Source: an uncultured Alcaligenaceae bacterium
GTDB taxonomy: Bacteria > Pseudomonadota > Gammaproteobacteria > Burkholderiales > Burkholderiaceae_B
NCBI GenBank assembly: GCA_937952975.1
Contig: CALFXX010000106.1
Span: 1-42,203 of the forward strand
Direction: 5' to 3'
Length of the DNA stretch: 42,203 nucleotides
Shown: positions 16,444 to 24,155 of the stretch, piece after piece
Numbering within the stretch: position 1 is the first letter of the stretch
Layout of the letters: every line of letters starts with the position of its first letter
Translations under genes and position numbers: made by a program
The notes under the pieces: generated by a model
The model's input: the letters and a program-made list of their open reading frames with translations, nothing else
What the model was told of the DNA's origin: nothing
Database searches by the model: none

Positions 16444-17301
16444 TTGAACGCCCCACAACGCCCGCTGTACGGCATTTTTCTAATCTTGACCTCGTGCCTG
16501 TTGTTTTCGAGTCAAGACGGCATCTCGAAGTATTTAACTCTATTTTATTCACCGATTTTGGTGGTTTGGATGCGTTTTGTGATCCAGATCTGCCTGACGG
16601 CGGCTGTTTTTGTACCGCGTATGGGTGTGTCGATCTTACATACCAAGCAACTGAAACTTCAGCTTGCGCGTGGGGTCTGCATGGTTACGGCGAGCGTAAG
16701 CTTTGTCGTTGGCTTGCTGTACGTGCCGATCGGTGAGGCGACGGCAGTAGTCTTTTTATCGCCCATGCTATTAACGTGGTTCGCCGGAAAAGTCCTAAAA
16801 GAGAACATCAAGCTGGGTCAATGGATTGCCGTGGGGAGCGGTTTGATCGGCGTGATGGTGATCGTGCGCCCAGGCAGTAGCTTGTTCACTCCAGCGATTC
16901 TGTTGCCCTTAACGGGTGCCTTCAGTATGGCGATGTTTCAGTTGCTGACGCGTCGCTTGTTGACGACCGATCACATCGTCTCAACAAACTTTATTACCGG
17001 TGTATTTTGTACGATCATCATGAGCCTCTTGGTGTGGCATTTTTGGCAGACTCCCACCTTGCCTCATTTTTTACTCATGCTAGTCGGCGGTTCGTTTGCG
17101 ACGATTGGGCACTTGCTTCTGACATATTCTTATCGACATGGGTCGGTCGTGATGCTTGCCCCGTTTAGTTATGCGCAGATTGTGTTTTCGTCACTCGTGG
17201 CATTTTTATTTTTTGGCCATATCCCGGACGATCTGACAATCGTCGGGATGGGAATCATTATCTTGAGCGGTGCCGGCTTGGTTTTGTGGCAACGGCGCTA
17301 A
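16444..17301 (+). CDS. EamA/DMT-superfamily transporter
   Basis: A 285-residue integral membrane protein with about ten hydrophobic segments arranged as two EamA repeats (first half to about residue 140, second half after). The N-terminus LILTSCLLFSSQDGISKYL and the internal GEATAVVFLSPMLLTW segment are typical of the family. The start is TTG 16444; the first in-frame ATG would remove the first membrane segment, so TTG is preferred despite a weak ribosome binding site. These proteins export amino acids, nucleosides or other metabolites. It converges on the enolase-paralogue gene with a 67-base gap. The substrate is unknown. Confidence 0.88.
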   Translation: MNAPQRPLYGIFLILTSCLLFSSQDGISKYLTLFYSPILVVWMRFVIQICLTAAVFVPRMGVSILHTKQLKLQLARGVCMVTASVSFVVGLLYVPIGEATAVVFLSPMLLTWFAGKVLKENIKLGQWIAVGSGLIGVMVIVRPGSSLFTPAILLPLTGAFSMAMFQLLTRRLLTTDHIVSTNFITGVFCTIIMSLLVWHFWQTPTLPHFLLMLVGGSFATIGHLLLTYSYRHGSVVMLAPFSYAQIVFSSLVAFLFFGHIPDDLTIVGMGIIILSGAGLVLWQRR

Positions 17302-17368
17302 TCTAGTCAGTGCGCCGACCGAGACATGCGTCGCGTGCACGAGGCTGACGCAGCGACGACTTGCCCGC

Positions 17369-18643
17369 TTAGCCCCGTTTAAGCGCTTGCCAACAATACC
17401 CAGCAGGATGCGGCTCGGTTGTTTCAACTCGAATACCTTCATTCCACTTTGCCATGCGCTCTGACCGCGCAAAAGAACCAACCTTTAATTGGCCTGCGTT
17501 CCAGCCCGTGGCCAGATGCACGATGGCAACATCTTCGGTTTCGCCCGAGCGAGCAGATACGATGGTGGCGTAGCCTGCTTGCTGAGCGGCTTTAAGTGCC
17601 GCATAGGTTTCGGTAATCGTGCCAGCTTGATTCGGCTTAATCAAGACTGCGTTACAGGCATTTTGTTGAGCAGCTTCTTGCACGAGTTTTGCATTGGTGA
17701 CCAAGTAATCGTCACCCACAACTTGCACTCGACCCGCAACAGCCTTGGTAAAGGCAATCATCCCTTGACGATCGTCTTCAGCGACGGGGTCTTCAATTGA
17801 GACGATTGGATATTTATCTAACCACTTCAATAATTTTTCAATGAGAGCGTCTGAATCAAGTTCTTTTTTCTCCAGGCCCAGGGTGTAGCGCCCGCCATGA
17901 CCAAATTCTGAGGCGGCAATGTCTAGCGCGATACTCACGTCTTGGCCCGGCACAAAACCAGCGGCTTCGATTGACATCACTAAAACATCAAGCGCCTCTT
18001 CGTTATGCGCAAACGCTGGCCACCAGCCACCTTCATCAGCGATGCCTTGCGATGAACCACGTTGCTTCATTAACAGGCCAGCGTGTCGGTAGACCTCGGC
18101 AGTCATCTCCATGGCCTGGGCAAAGCTGCGAGCACCTGTTGCGATAACCATAAAATCTTGAATGTCTACGCGACGATCTGCATGTGCACCGCCACCAAAA
18201 ATTTGAATTTGTGGAAGAGGGAGCTGAACCACAGCATCTTTGGCTAGATAACGCCAAAGTGGTAAATGTGCGTCTGCTGCTGCGGCCTGTAAAACTGCTA
18301 ACGAGGTCGCGATCAGAGCGTTACCGCCCAAGCGCGATTTGTCAGTGGTGCCGTCTAACGCAATCAATAAGGTGTCAATTTTTTCTTGTTCAGTGACATC
18401 AAGGCCAAGTAGTGCTGGGGCGATTTCATTTTCAACACCTTGCACAGCCTGCATAACATCGAGCCCACCAAAGCGTGTGCCTCCATCACGACGTTCAAGC
18501 GCCTCGCGGGTGCCACGTGAGGCGCCTGCCGGAGCAATGCCACGTCCGAGCGCGCCCGACTCTGTCACAACATCTACTTCAACGGTTGGTCGCCCGCGTG
18601 AATCCCAGATACGTCGTGCGATAACCTGTTTGATACGACTCAT
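17369..18643 (-). CDS. Enolase paralogue with altered active site
   Basis: A 424-residue protein of the enolase fold, recognisable end to end: DSRGRPTVEVDV, PAGASRGTREALE, DEGG (Glu204), LDIAASEF (Asp241), VSIEDP (Glu284), VVGDD, VLIKPNQ (Lys336) and LKVGS (Lys387). Two catalytic positions differ from true enolase: the Glu of QEFM is Asp163 (IQDFM), and the His of SHRSGETED is Ala364 (SARSG). The NGGEH loop is GGGAH, and IKFNQ has become IKPNQ. It probably does not serve as glycolytic enolase and may dehydrate another phosphorylated hydroxy acid. It lies 78 bases after an APH-fold kinase gene, which could make the phosphorylated substrate. AGGAG precedes the ATG. Annotation as eno would probably mislead. 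Confidence 0.88.
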   Translation of the reverse strand: MSRIKQVIARRIWDSRGRPTVEVDVVTESGALGRGIAPAGASRGTREALERRDGGTRFGGLDVMQAVQGVENEIAPALLGLDVTEQEKIDTLLIALDGTTDKSRLGGNALIATSLAVLQAAAADAHLPLWRYLAKDAVVQLPLPQIQIFGGGAHADRRVDIQDFMVIATGARSFAQAMEMTAEVYRHAGLLMKQRGSSQGIADEGGWWPAFAHNEEALDVLVMSIEAAGFVPGQDVSIALDIAASEFGHGGRYTLGLEKKELDSDALIEKLLKWLDKYPIVSIEDPVAEDDRQGMIAFTKAVAGRVQVVGDDYLVTNAKLVQEAAQQNACNAVLIKPNQAGTITETYAALKAAQQAGYATIVSARSGETEDVAIVHLATGWNAGQLKVGSFARSERMAKWNEGIRVETTEPHPAGYCWQALKRG

Positions 18644-18721
18644 TGCTTTAACTCCTGGCTCCAGTGCATTGTGATTTGATTGAGTGGTTAAGTTCGTGAA
18701 CTAAGTTTCGATTCGCGTGAT

Positions 18722-19762
18722 TCATTGCACAAACTCTTGAGCCCAACGCCGGTCAATCATTGAAAAAGAAATCTTGTCTTGTTTTAAAAATTCGATTGCG
18801 AGGGTTCGCACGAGCGCGCCGCACTCAACGGCAAGATACTCGACCGGTGACTTGCCGTCGACACGTGCAAGCATGAGGCCTGGCAGTAGCGACGCGATTC
18901 GGTACTCAAGCTCTGGTACAGGCTCCCACGTCACCTCTTGCAAATAAGCCTTCAAAAAATCTTGCGCGTTTTGTAGTAAAGCCGCAGCCACGTTCGGCAT
19001 ATGTGCGGCCTTTAAGAAAAAATGATTTAAGCAAAACGCTACATCAAAGGCTGGGTCGCCGTACCAGGCACACTCTGCATCCAAGATGACTGGGCCCAAA
19101 GGCCCGAGCATAATATTTTTTGGGCTCACATCACCATGCACCAAGACTTTAGGATTGTGTTGCGTGCGCTCGATGAGAGCCTTTAAGCGCGAGCTCAAGT
19201 CGGGATGTTGACGCGCGGCCTCTTCGAGATAAGGCTCAAGTCGGATGGCATAAAACGTACCGTCGTTGGCAAACCGTTTGGCGATTTCATCGTTGAGCGC
19301 TGTTTTAGAATGAATGCGCCCCAGTGTCTTGCCCAGCTGGGATGCGGCGGTTGCTGTCACTCGACCAGCCAAAAGCTCTGACTTCCAGTTTAGGTACTCG
19401 ACCCCAAGGTGTTGCATGACAAAGCTTTTGCTTTCTTGATCTACTCCTAAGACATGCGGCACAGCTTCGGGTGCGATCATTGCAGCTGTTTGCAGCCAAG
19501 CGATTTCGGCGAACACCCGGTCAACAGGGGCGAGCCACTGCTTGGCGACTTTTAACTGCGGCAGAGCTTGTTTCAGGCAATACTGCGCGTCTTTGGTGGT
19601 GATTTGAAAGATATTGGATGACACGCCACCAGTCAGTGCCGTGACCGTAATATTTTCACCTTCTTGAGCCAAGCTTAAGTTGCTTAGGATCTGTTTAATC
19701 GCCTCGTGATCGCTGGCCAAATCCTTAAATGCCGCAGGTAACGGTTTATCTGCTGTGCTCAT
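18722..19762 (-). CDS. APH-fold small-molecule phosphotransferase
   Basis: A 346-residue protein of the aminoglycoside-phosphotransferase/choline-kinase superfamily. An N-lobe with GGVSSNIFQITTKDAQYCLKQ supplies the nucleotide loop and the ATP-binding Lys. The C-lobe has the catalytic VHGDVSPKNIML and the metal-binding VILDAECAWYGDPAFDVAF. The HGD(V)xxxN plus DxE pattern is shared with homoserine, choline and methylthioribose kinases as well as APH enzymes. Its ATG overlaps the stop of the GrdB-like gene (ATGA) with no separate ribosome binding site, so it is translationally coupled. The enolase paralogue follows. An antibiotic-resistance role is unlikely in this context; a metabolic kinase is the better guess. 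Confidence 0.85.
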   Translation of the reverse strand: MSTADKPLPAAFKDLASDHEAIKQILSNLSLAQEGENITVTALTGGVSSNIFQITTKDAQYCLKQALPQLKVAKQWLAPVDRVFAEIAWLQTAAMIAPEAVPHVLGVDQESKSFVMQHLGVEYLNWKSELLAGRVTATAASQLGKTLGRIHSKTALNDEIAKRFANDGTFYAIRLEPYLEEAARQHPDLSSRLKALIERTQHNPKVLVHGDVSPKNIMLGPLGPVILDAECAWYGDPAFDVAFCLNHFFLKAAHMPNVAAALLQNAQDFLKAYLQEVTWEPVPELEYRIASLLPGLMLARVDGKSPVEYLAVECGALVRTLAIEFLKQDKISFSMIDRRWAQEFVQ

Positions 19763-19773
19763 TTTTTTTGAGC
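19757..19773 (-). other. A8 run at the GrdB-like stop / kinase start overlap
   Basis: On the minus strand the GrdB-like frame ends CAA AAA AAA TGA and the kinase ATG is in the -1 frame of the same bases. The run of eight A residues contains A-AAA-AAA, a classic slippery heptamer, and is flanked by GCTCA and TGAGC, which can pair. Slippage by -1 would fuse the two proteins. No experimental support exists in the sequence itself. Confidence 0.35.
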
Positions 19774-20775
19774 GACGTCAACGGCTTGGTCGTTAACAAC
19801 CGACTGTTTGTTTACGGCAGCCAACTCTTTATCACGTACGCCTTGCGCCACCTCTTTGACCTTATCAAACTCTTGTTTAAGCCTGGTGAGCTCTGCAGGG
19901 CTAACACGCTCGATATTCGCGTAATCGAGTTTCCATTCGTGCGAAGCGCTCCATCTTTGCGGGGATTGCACGGTTGTGCGCGCTGAAACAGCTGACTCTA
20001 AAACCTTGAAGGCTAATTCAAGAGTTTGCCGCTGCGACACAGGATCATGCGGTTTGCCCGCTGCGTTGCCTAAGGGAAAATCGCTAAACATAAATCTAGG
20101 CACACCGCAGTGTTCAACAATATCCTTTGCACAGCCCATTAATACAGTGGGGATGCCATTTGCCTCAAGATGGCGGGCGATCAGGCTCAGTGTTTGATGG
20201 CAGACGGGGCAGTTTGGAATCAACACCACCGCTTCGACGCCATCAGCGCGGCAACGCTTTAAGACTTCAGGGGCATCAACTTCGATGGTGTGGCGCTGGC
20301 TTCGGTTAGTTGGGGCACCATAAAAGAAGGGCGCGATACTGCCAACAATCTTATCGCGTGCAAGTTCTCGTAACATGGGCAAGGCAAACCACGTATTTGA
20401 GTCTTGCATACTGGTATGCTTGCGGTCGACTGCAACGTGCGACACGCGTAGGTCATGATCAACATCTGTGGCACCCGAGTACACGGTAAAAAACTTGGCC
20501 GCAGAGTTGTACGTTGACCCAGGGCCTTGATTCCCTTTGTCAGGTTGATAGGGGGCTGCCGTCGTGATGATCGTCACGCAGGTGTCTTTGAGAGCTTTGC
20601 GTAAAGGCGTGAAAGGCGCATCTGCAAAGTGTGCCCAGCGGTACGGATTACCGTAGCCCAAGCCCAAATACCAATCGCGGGTGCGCTGCATATAGCGAAT
20701 GGGTTGGTCATCATCGCTGACAAAGCCAAGCAGTTGATCCACTTCGGTTTGTGAAAGTTTGGTCGCTTCGGTCAT
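19759..20775 (-). CDS. GrdB-like protein, Cys form (glycine/sarcosine/betaine reductase selenoprotein B family)
   Basis: A 338-residue protein resembling component B of the clostridial glycine/betaine reductases. The core region GVEAVVLIPNCPVCHQT followed by ARHLEANGIPTVLMG parallels the GrdB segment that carries selenocysteine in a U-x-x-C motif; here it is C-P-V-C with cysteine, so it decodes normally. The C-terminal part keeps VPRFMFSDFPLGNAAGKPHD. The last 30 residues are charged and poorly conserved in look. No GrdA, GrdC/D or thioredoxin partner is nearby, so classical acetyl-phosphate-forming reduction is unlikely. It heads a tight run with a kinase and an enolase paralogue, after an MFS transporter. 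The role is unknown. Confidence 0.8.
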   Translation of the reverse strand: MTEATKLSQTEVDQLLGFVSDDDQPIRYMQRTRDWYLGLGYGNPYRWAHFADAPFTPLRKALKDTCVTIITTAAPYQPDKGNQGPGSTYNSAAKFFTVYSGATDVDHDLRVSHVAVDRKHTSMQDSNTWFALPMLRELARDKIVGSIAPFFYGAPTNRSQRHTIEVDAPEVLKRCRADGVEAVVLIPNCPVCHQTLSLIARHLEANGIPTVLMGCAKDIVEHCGVPRFMFSDFPLGNAAGKPHDPVSQRQTLELAFKVLESAVSARTTVQSPQRWSASHEWKLDYANIERVSPAELTRLKQEFDKVKEVAQGVRDKELAAVNKQSVVNDQAVDVAQKK

Positions 20776-20887
20776 GTTTTTTGCCGGTTTTTGGATTTTT
20801 TAGAGTCTAGCTCAAAAGATGCGATCGCTTACGCGCTCGGTATTCGATTCGAGTCTGCTAAGTGTGTGCGCTGCAGGCCTCTTGGCC

Positions 20888-22063
20888 TTAGACCTCGCGT
20901 TTTGGATGTACCCAAAACGCCATCAGAAAAAAGGCTAGTAAGGCACACGACCCTGAAAACATAAAGGCGTAGCCAGAGCCGATTGCTTCATAGAGCCAGC
21001 CAAAGATGAGTGAGGCGGGCAACAACATGATCCCCGCCACCAGGTTGAACCAGCCAAAGGCTGTCCCTGTGAGCCCTTGCGGTGCCAAGTCAGCCACAAG
21101 TGCTTTTTCGACGCCCTCGGTCGCGGCCCTAAATAGGCCATACACTCCAAATAAGGCAAAGAGTCCCCAAAGTGAGATGCCCGGCAGTCCCATCGCCAAA
21201 TAAAAGCCGGCAAAGGCCAACCAGGCGATCAAAATGAATTTTTTACGACCAAAATTATCCGATAGGGCTGAGAGTGGAGTGCCGAACACAGTCGTGACTA
21301 ACGAGACGGCTGCCCAGAGCAAGGGGATATTAGCTTGCGAGACGCCTAACTCACGGGCGCGCAGCAATAAAAACATGTCTGAAGAGTTGCCTAAGGCAAA
21401 AATGCCAACAACAACTAAATAGCGACGAAAGGTCGGAGAAAGCCCAGCCAGCGACCAGTTAAATTTATATTCGCTTGTATTGACGGGTTTGGCAGGCTCT
21501 TTCAGAAACAGGGCAAGCACAACCGTCAGCACTGCAGGGATGATTGCCCATAAGAAAATATTTTTGAGCGGAACTTCAAGCGCTAGCAGTAGGGCGGCGA
21601 GCAGGGGGCCAATGACGCCGCCCGCGTTATCCATTGAGCGATGTAGGCCAAAGGTGAGACCACGACGATTGGCCGGTACCAGGTCAGCCAACAACGCGTC
21701 TCGCGGCGAGCTTCTCAAGCCTTTACCTAAACGGTCGGTAAAGCGAATCGCCACGACCCAAAGCCAGGAATTTGCCAAAATAATTAAGGGTCGACCTAGA
21801 CCGGCCAAAAAATAGCCAGTAACGATCCAGGGTTTGGTCTTTTTGGTTTGATCGACAATCACGCCTGACGCCAGTTTAAACAGGCTAGAGGTCGCTTCAG
21901 CGATCCCTTCAATGATGCCCAAAGCTCTGGGGCCTGCCATCAGAACCGACGTTAAGTACAGTGGCATGAGCGGGTAGATCATCTCGCTAGCCGAATCGTT
22001 CACCAGACTGATTAAGCCAATCAGCCAAACGGTACTGGGAAGCGCCTTCAGAGTAGAGAGCAT
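20888..22063 (-). CDS. MFS transporter
   Basis: A 391-residue polytopic membrane protein with about twelve hydrophobic segments. The motif between segments 2 and 3 reads SGVIVDQTKKTKPW, and DRLGKGLRSSPRDALLADLVP, with an Arg/Lys-rich loop, is characteristic of a group of MFS permeases of unknown substrate. A second motif-A-like loop, GTPLSALSDNFGRKKF, begins the second half. It precedes the GrdB-like gene on the same strand by 112 bases and may belong to that operon, bringing in or expelling its metabolite. It diverges from the radical SAM gene across a 173-base gap. Confidence 0.9.
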   Translation of the reverse strand: MLSTLKALPSTVWLIGLISLVNDSASEMIYPLMPLYLTSVLMAGPRALGIIEGIAEATSSLFKLASGVIVDQTKKTKPWIVTGYFLAGLGRPLIILANSWLWVVAIRFTDRLGKGLRSSPRDALLADLVPANRRGLTFGLHRSMDNAGGVIGPLLAALLLALEVPLKNIFLWAIIPAVLTVVLALFLKEPAKPVNTSEYKFNWSLAGLSPTFRRYLVVVGIFALGNSSDMFLLLRARELGVSQANIPLLWAAVSLVTTVFGTPLSALSDNFGRKKFILIAWLAFAGFYLAMGLPGISLWGLFALFGVYGLFRAATEGVEKALVADLAPQGLTGTAFGWFNLVAGIMLLPASLIFGWLYEAIGSGYAFMFSGSCALLAFFLMAFWVHPKREV

Positions 22064-22236
22064 TCAGCGAGTCGCCTGATGAGTGATCATTGCACCGACT
22101 ATACTGCCTGCTAGGGTGATCAGCGTGGTTAATGTTGTTCAGAGCCCAAGCGCACGCACTTTTTGCGACGAGCGGTGGCGCTCATTATTTTTTGCAATAA
22201 CTATTTGCTTCGTTTGTTTTTAGCTATTTAGGTGTT

Positions 22237-24147
22237 ATGACTGCTCTTTCAATTCGTGTGCTGTCGCTGATTCCGCCAATGACGCAGCTCAATACGCCGT
22301 ATCCTTCGACGGCGTATCTGACCGGTTTTTTGCGTTCACGTGGTTTTGAAGCGGTGCAAGAGGATTTAGCGCTGGCGTTGGTGCTTCGCTTGCTGTCGCG
22401 CGAAGGGCTGACTGAAATCGCAGAGGCTGTTGATTTGTTGCCTCGTCGTCAATACACCCCAACACTTGAAGCCTTTGTGGCTCAGCGCTCACGTTACTTT
22501 GCAACGATCGAGCCTGTGATTGCCTTCTTGCAGGGGCGTGATTCAACCTTAGCGCATCGGATCGCCAGCCGGCAGTATTTGCCTGAGGGCCCGCGCTTTG
22601 CGAGCCTCGACGTCTATGTCGATGATGAGGGGGGTGATCCGTTAGCCTGGGCGTTTGGTGCACTCGGGTTAAACGATAAAGCCAAGCATTTGGCGACACT
22701 GTATTTAAATGATCTGGCAGATGTGCTGCGCGATGCGATCGACCCACGGTTTGAATTTGTGCGTTATGCCGAGGCGCTTGCTGCCAGTCAGGCAAGTTTT
22801 GAGCCGCTGGCTAAAGCCTTGGCAGCACCTAGTAACCTGATTGACGACACGCTCGCGCGCTTAACGCTCGAAGCATTGACTGCGCATCAGCCAACCGTCG
22901 TCTTAATTTCTGTACCGTTTCCGGGCTCGGTCTACGCCGCTTTTCGGATCGCCCAGTCGGTTAAGGCGCATGACCCAAAGATCGTCACCCTGTTAGGTGG
23001 CGGCTTTGTGAACACCGAACTGCGCGAACTGACCGAGCCGCGCGTCTTCGATTATTTTGATTACGTTACGCTTGATTCAGGCGAGCGTCCCTTGCTGTCG
23101 CTACTCGCTTATCTTCAAGGCCAGCGTTCAAGCAAGCGTCTGGTGCGCACGTTTTTGCGCGATCGCGACTCGCAGCAGGTGCAATATGTCAATTTAGTTG
23201 AGCCCGACGTACCCTTTGAAGAGGTTGGCACGCCCACTTGGGATGGCTTGCCACTCGAGCGCTATCTGTCGTTGCTTGATATGCTCAACCCAATGCACCG
23301 CCTCTGGAGCGATGGTCGTTGGAACAAGCTGACTGTTGCCCATGGCTGCTACTGGAAAAAATGTAGCTTCTGTGATGTCAGTCTGGATTACATTGGGCGC
23401 TACGAAAGCGCCTCGGCGACCGTCTTAGTTGATCGCATTGAGTCGATTATTCAAGAAACTCGTCAAACCGGTTTTCATTTTGTTGACGAAGCCGCACCTC
23501 CCAAATCACTCAAAGCGTTAGCGACTGAACTACTGAAGCGCGACACAGGGATTTCATGGTGGGGCAATATCCGTTTTGAAAAAACCTTTACGCCTGAGTT
23601 ATGTGACCTGCTCGCGCAAAGCGGTTGTATTGCGGTGTCGGGTGGCCTTGAGGTGGCGTCCGATCGGCTTTTGAATTTGATGAAAAAAGGTGTTTCGGTT
23701 GATCAGGTGGCCCGTGTGACGCGTGCTTTTAGCGATGCAGGTATTTTGGTACACGCGTATTTAATGTATGGATTTCCGACGCAAACGGTGCAAGACACAG
23801 TAGATGCACTTGAATACGTGCGGCAACTCTTTGCGAACGGCTGTATTCAAAGTGGTTTTTTTCATCGGTTTACATGCACCGTGCATTCGCCGGTCGGGCT
23901 GAATCCCGAAGAGTACGGCGTCATCCTGAAACCTTTGCCGCCGGTCAGCTTTGCAAAAAACGACGTATTGTTTACGGACCCGACTGGGGTCGATCATGCG
24001 GCGTTAGGGGTAGGGCTCAGAAAGGCGATTTATAACTTCATGCACGGCATTGGCCTAGATGAAGATGTACGCAGCTGGTTCGACTTTAAAGTGCCACGCA
24101 CCACGGTTGCAAGGCACCGCATTGAGCGGGCCCTGGATCGTCAGTGA
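22237..24147 (+). CDS. Radical SAM protein with N-terminal cobalamin-binding-like domain
   Basis: A 636-residue radical SAM enzyme. About residues 1-200 are family-specific, residues 220-320 form a Rossmann-like domain typical of B12-binding radical SAM proteins (PTVVLISVPFPGSVYAAFRIA, LLGGGFV, VTLDSGERPLL), and the TIM-barrel follows. The cluster motif is GCYWKKCSFCD, with Cys371, Cys376 and Cys379, that is CX4CX2C rather than the common CX3CX2C. A DxHxxG cobalamin-ligand motif is not seen, so B12 may bind base-off without His, or not at all. Later motifs are GGLEVASDRLL and YLMYGFPTQT. The substrate is unknown. It converges with the J-domain gene, with 8 bases between stops. Confidence 0.88.
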   Translation: MTALSIRVLSLIPPMTQLNTPYPSTAYLTGFLRSRGFEAVQEDLALALVLRLLSREGLTEIAEAVDLLPRRQYTPTLEAFVAQRSRYFATIEPVIAFLQGRDSTLAHRIASRQYLPEGPRFASLDVYVDDEGGDPLAWAFGALGLNDKAKHLATLYLNDLADVLRDAIDPRFEFVRYAEALAASQASFEPLAKALAAPSNLIDDTLARLTLEALTAHQPTVVLISVPFPGSVYAAFRIAQSVKAHDPKIVTLLGGGFVNTELRELTEPRVFDYFDYVTLDSGERPLLSLLAYLQGQRSSKRLVRTFLRDRDSQQVQYVNLVEPDVPFEEVGTPTWDGLPLERYLSLLDMLNPMHRLWSDGRWNKLTVAHGCYWKKCSFCDVSLDYIGRYESASATVLVDRIESIIQETRQTGFHFVDEAAPPKSLKALATELLKRDTGISWWGNIRFEKTFTPELCDLLAQSGCIAVSGGLEVASDRLLNLMKKGVSVDQVARVTRAFSDAGILVHAYLMYGFPTQTVQDTVDALEYVRQLFANGCIQSGFFHRFTCTVHSPVGLNPEEYGVILKPLPPVSFAKNDVLFTDPTGVDHAALGVGLRKAIYNFMHGIGLDEDVRSWFDFKVPRTTVARHRIERALDRQ

Positions 24148-24155
24148 TACTGCGG

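Noticed and set aside
17329..17358. Terminator between the EamA and enolase-paralogue genes
   Set aside because: CGTCGC and GCGACG are complementary but separated by 18 bases without a T-run.
18722..19762. Aminoglycoside resistance gene
   Set aside because: The APH fold is shared with many metabolic kinases, and the gene is translationally coupled to a metabolic operon with no mobile element nearby.
19759..20775. Selenoprotein with in-frame UGA
   Set aside because: The expected Sec position is a cysteine codon in a complete open frame, so no recoding is needed.
20871..20890. Terminator after the MFS gene
   Set aside because: AGGCC and GGCCT can pair around a four-base loop, but the stem is short, overlaps the stop codon and has no T-run, so I did not call it.
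22170..22193. Leader hairpin or terminator upstream of the radical SAM gene
   Set aside because: GAGCG/CGCTC with a following T-rich stretch is only five pairs and no transcript from the left on this strand would need it.
22289..22795. Long minus-strand open frame inside the radical SAM gene
   Set aside because: Composition is a His/Arg/Gln-rich antisense artefact with no domain, and the plus-strand gene covers it completely.
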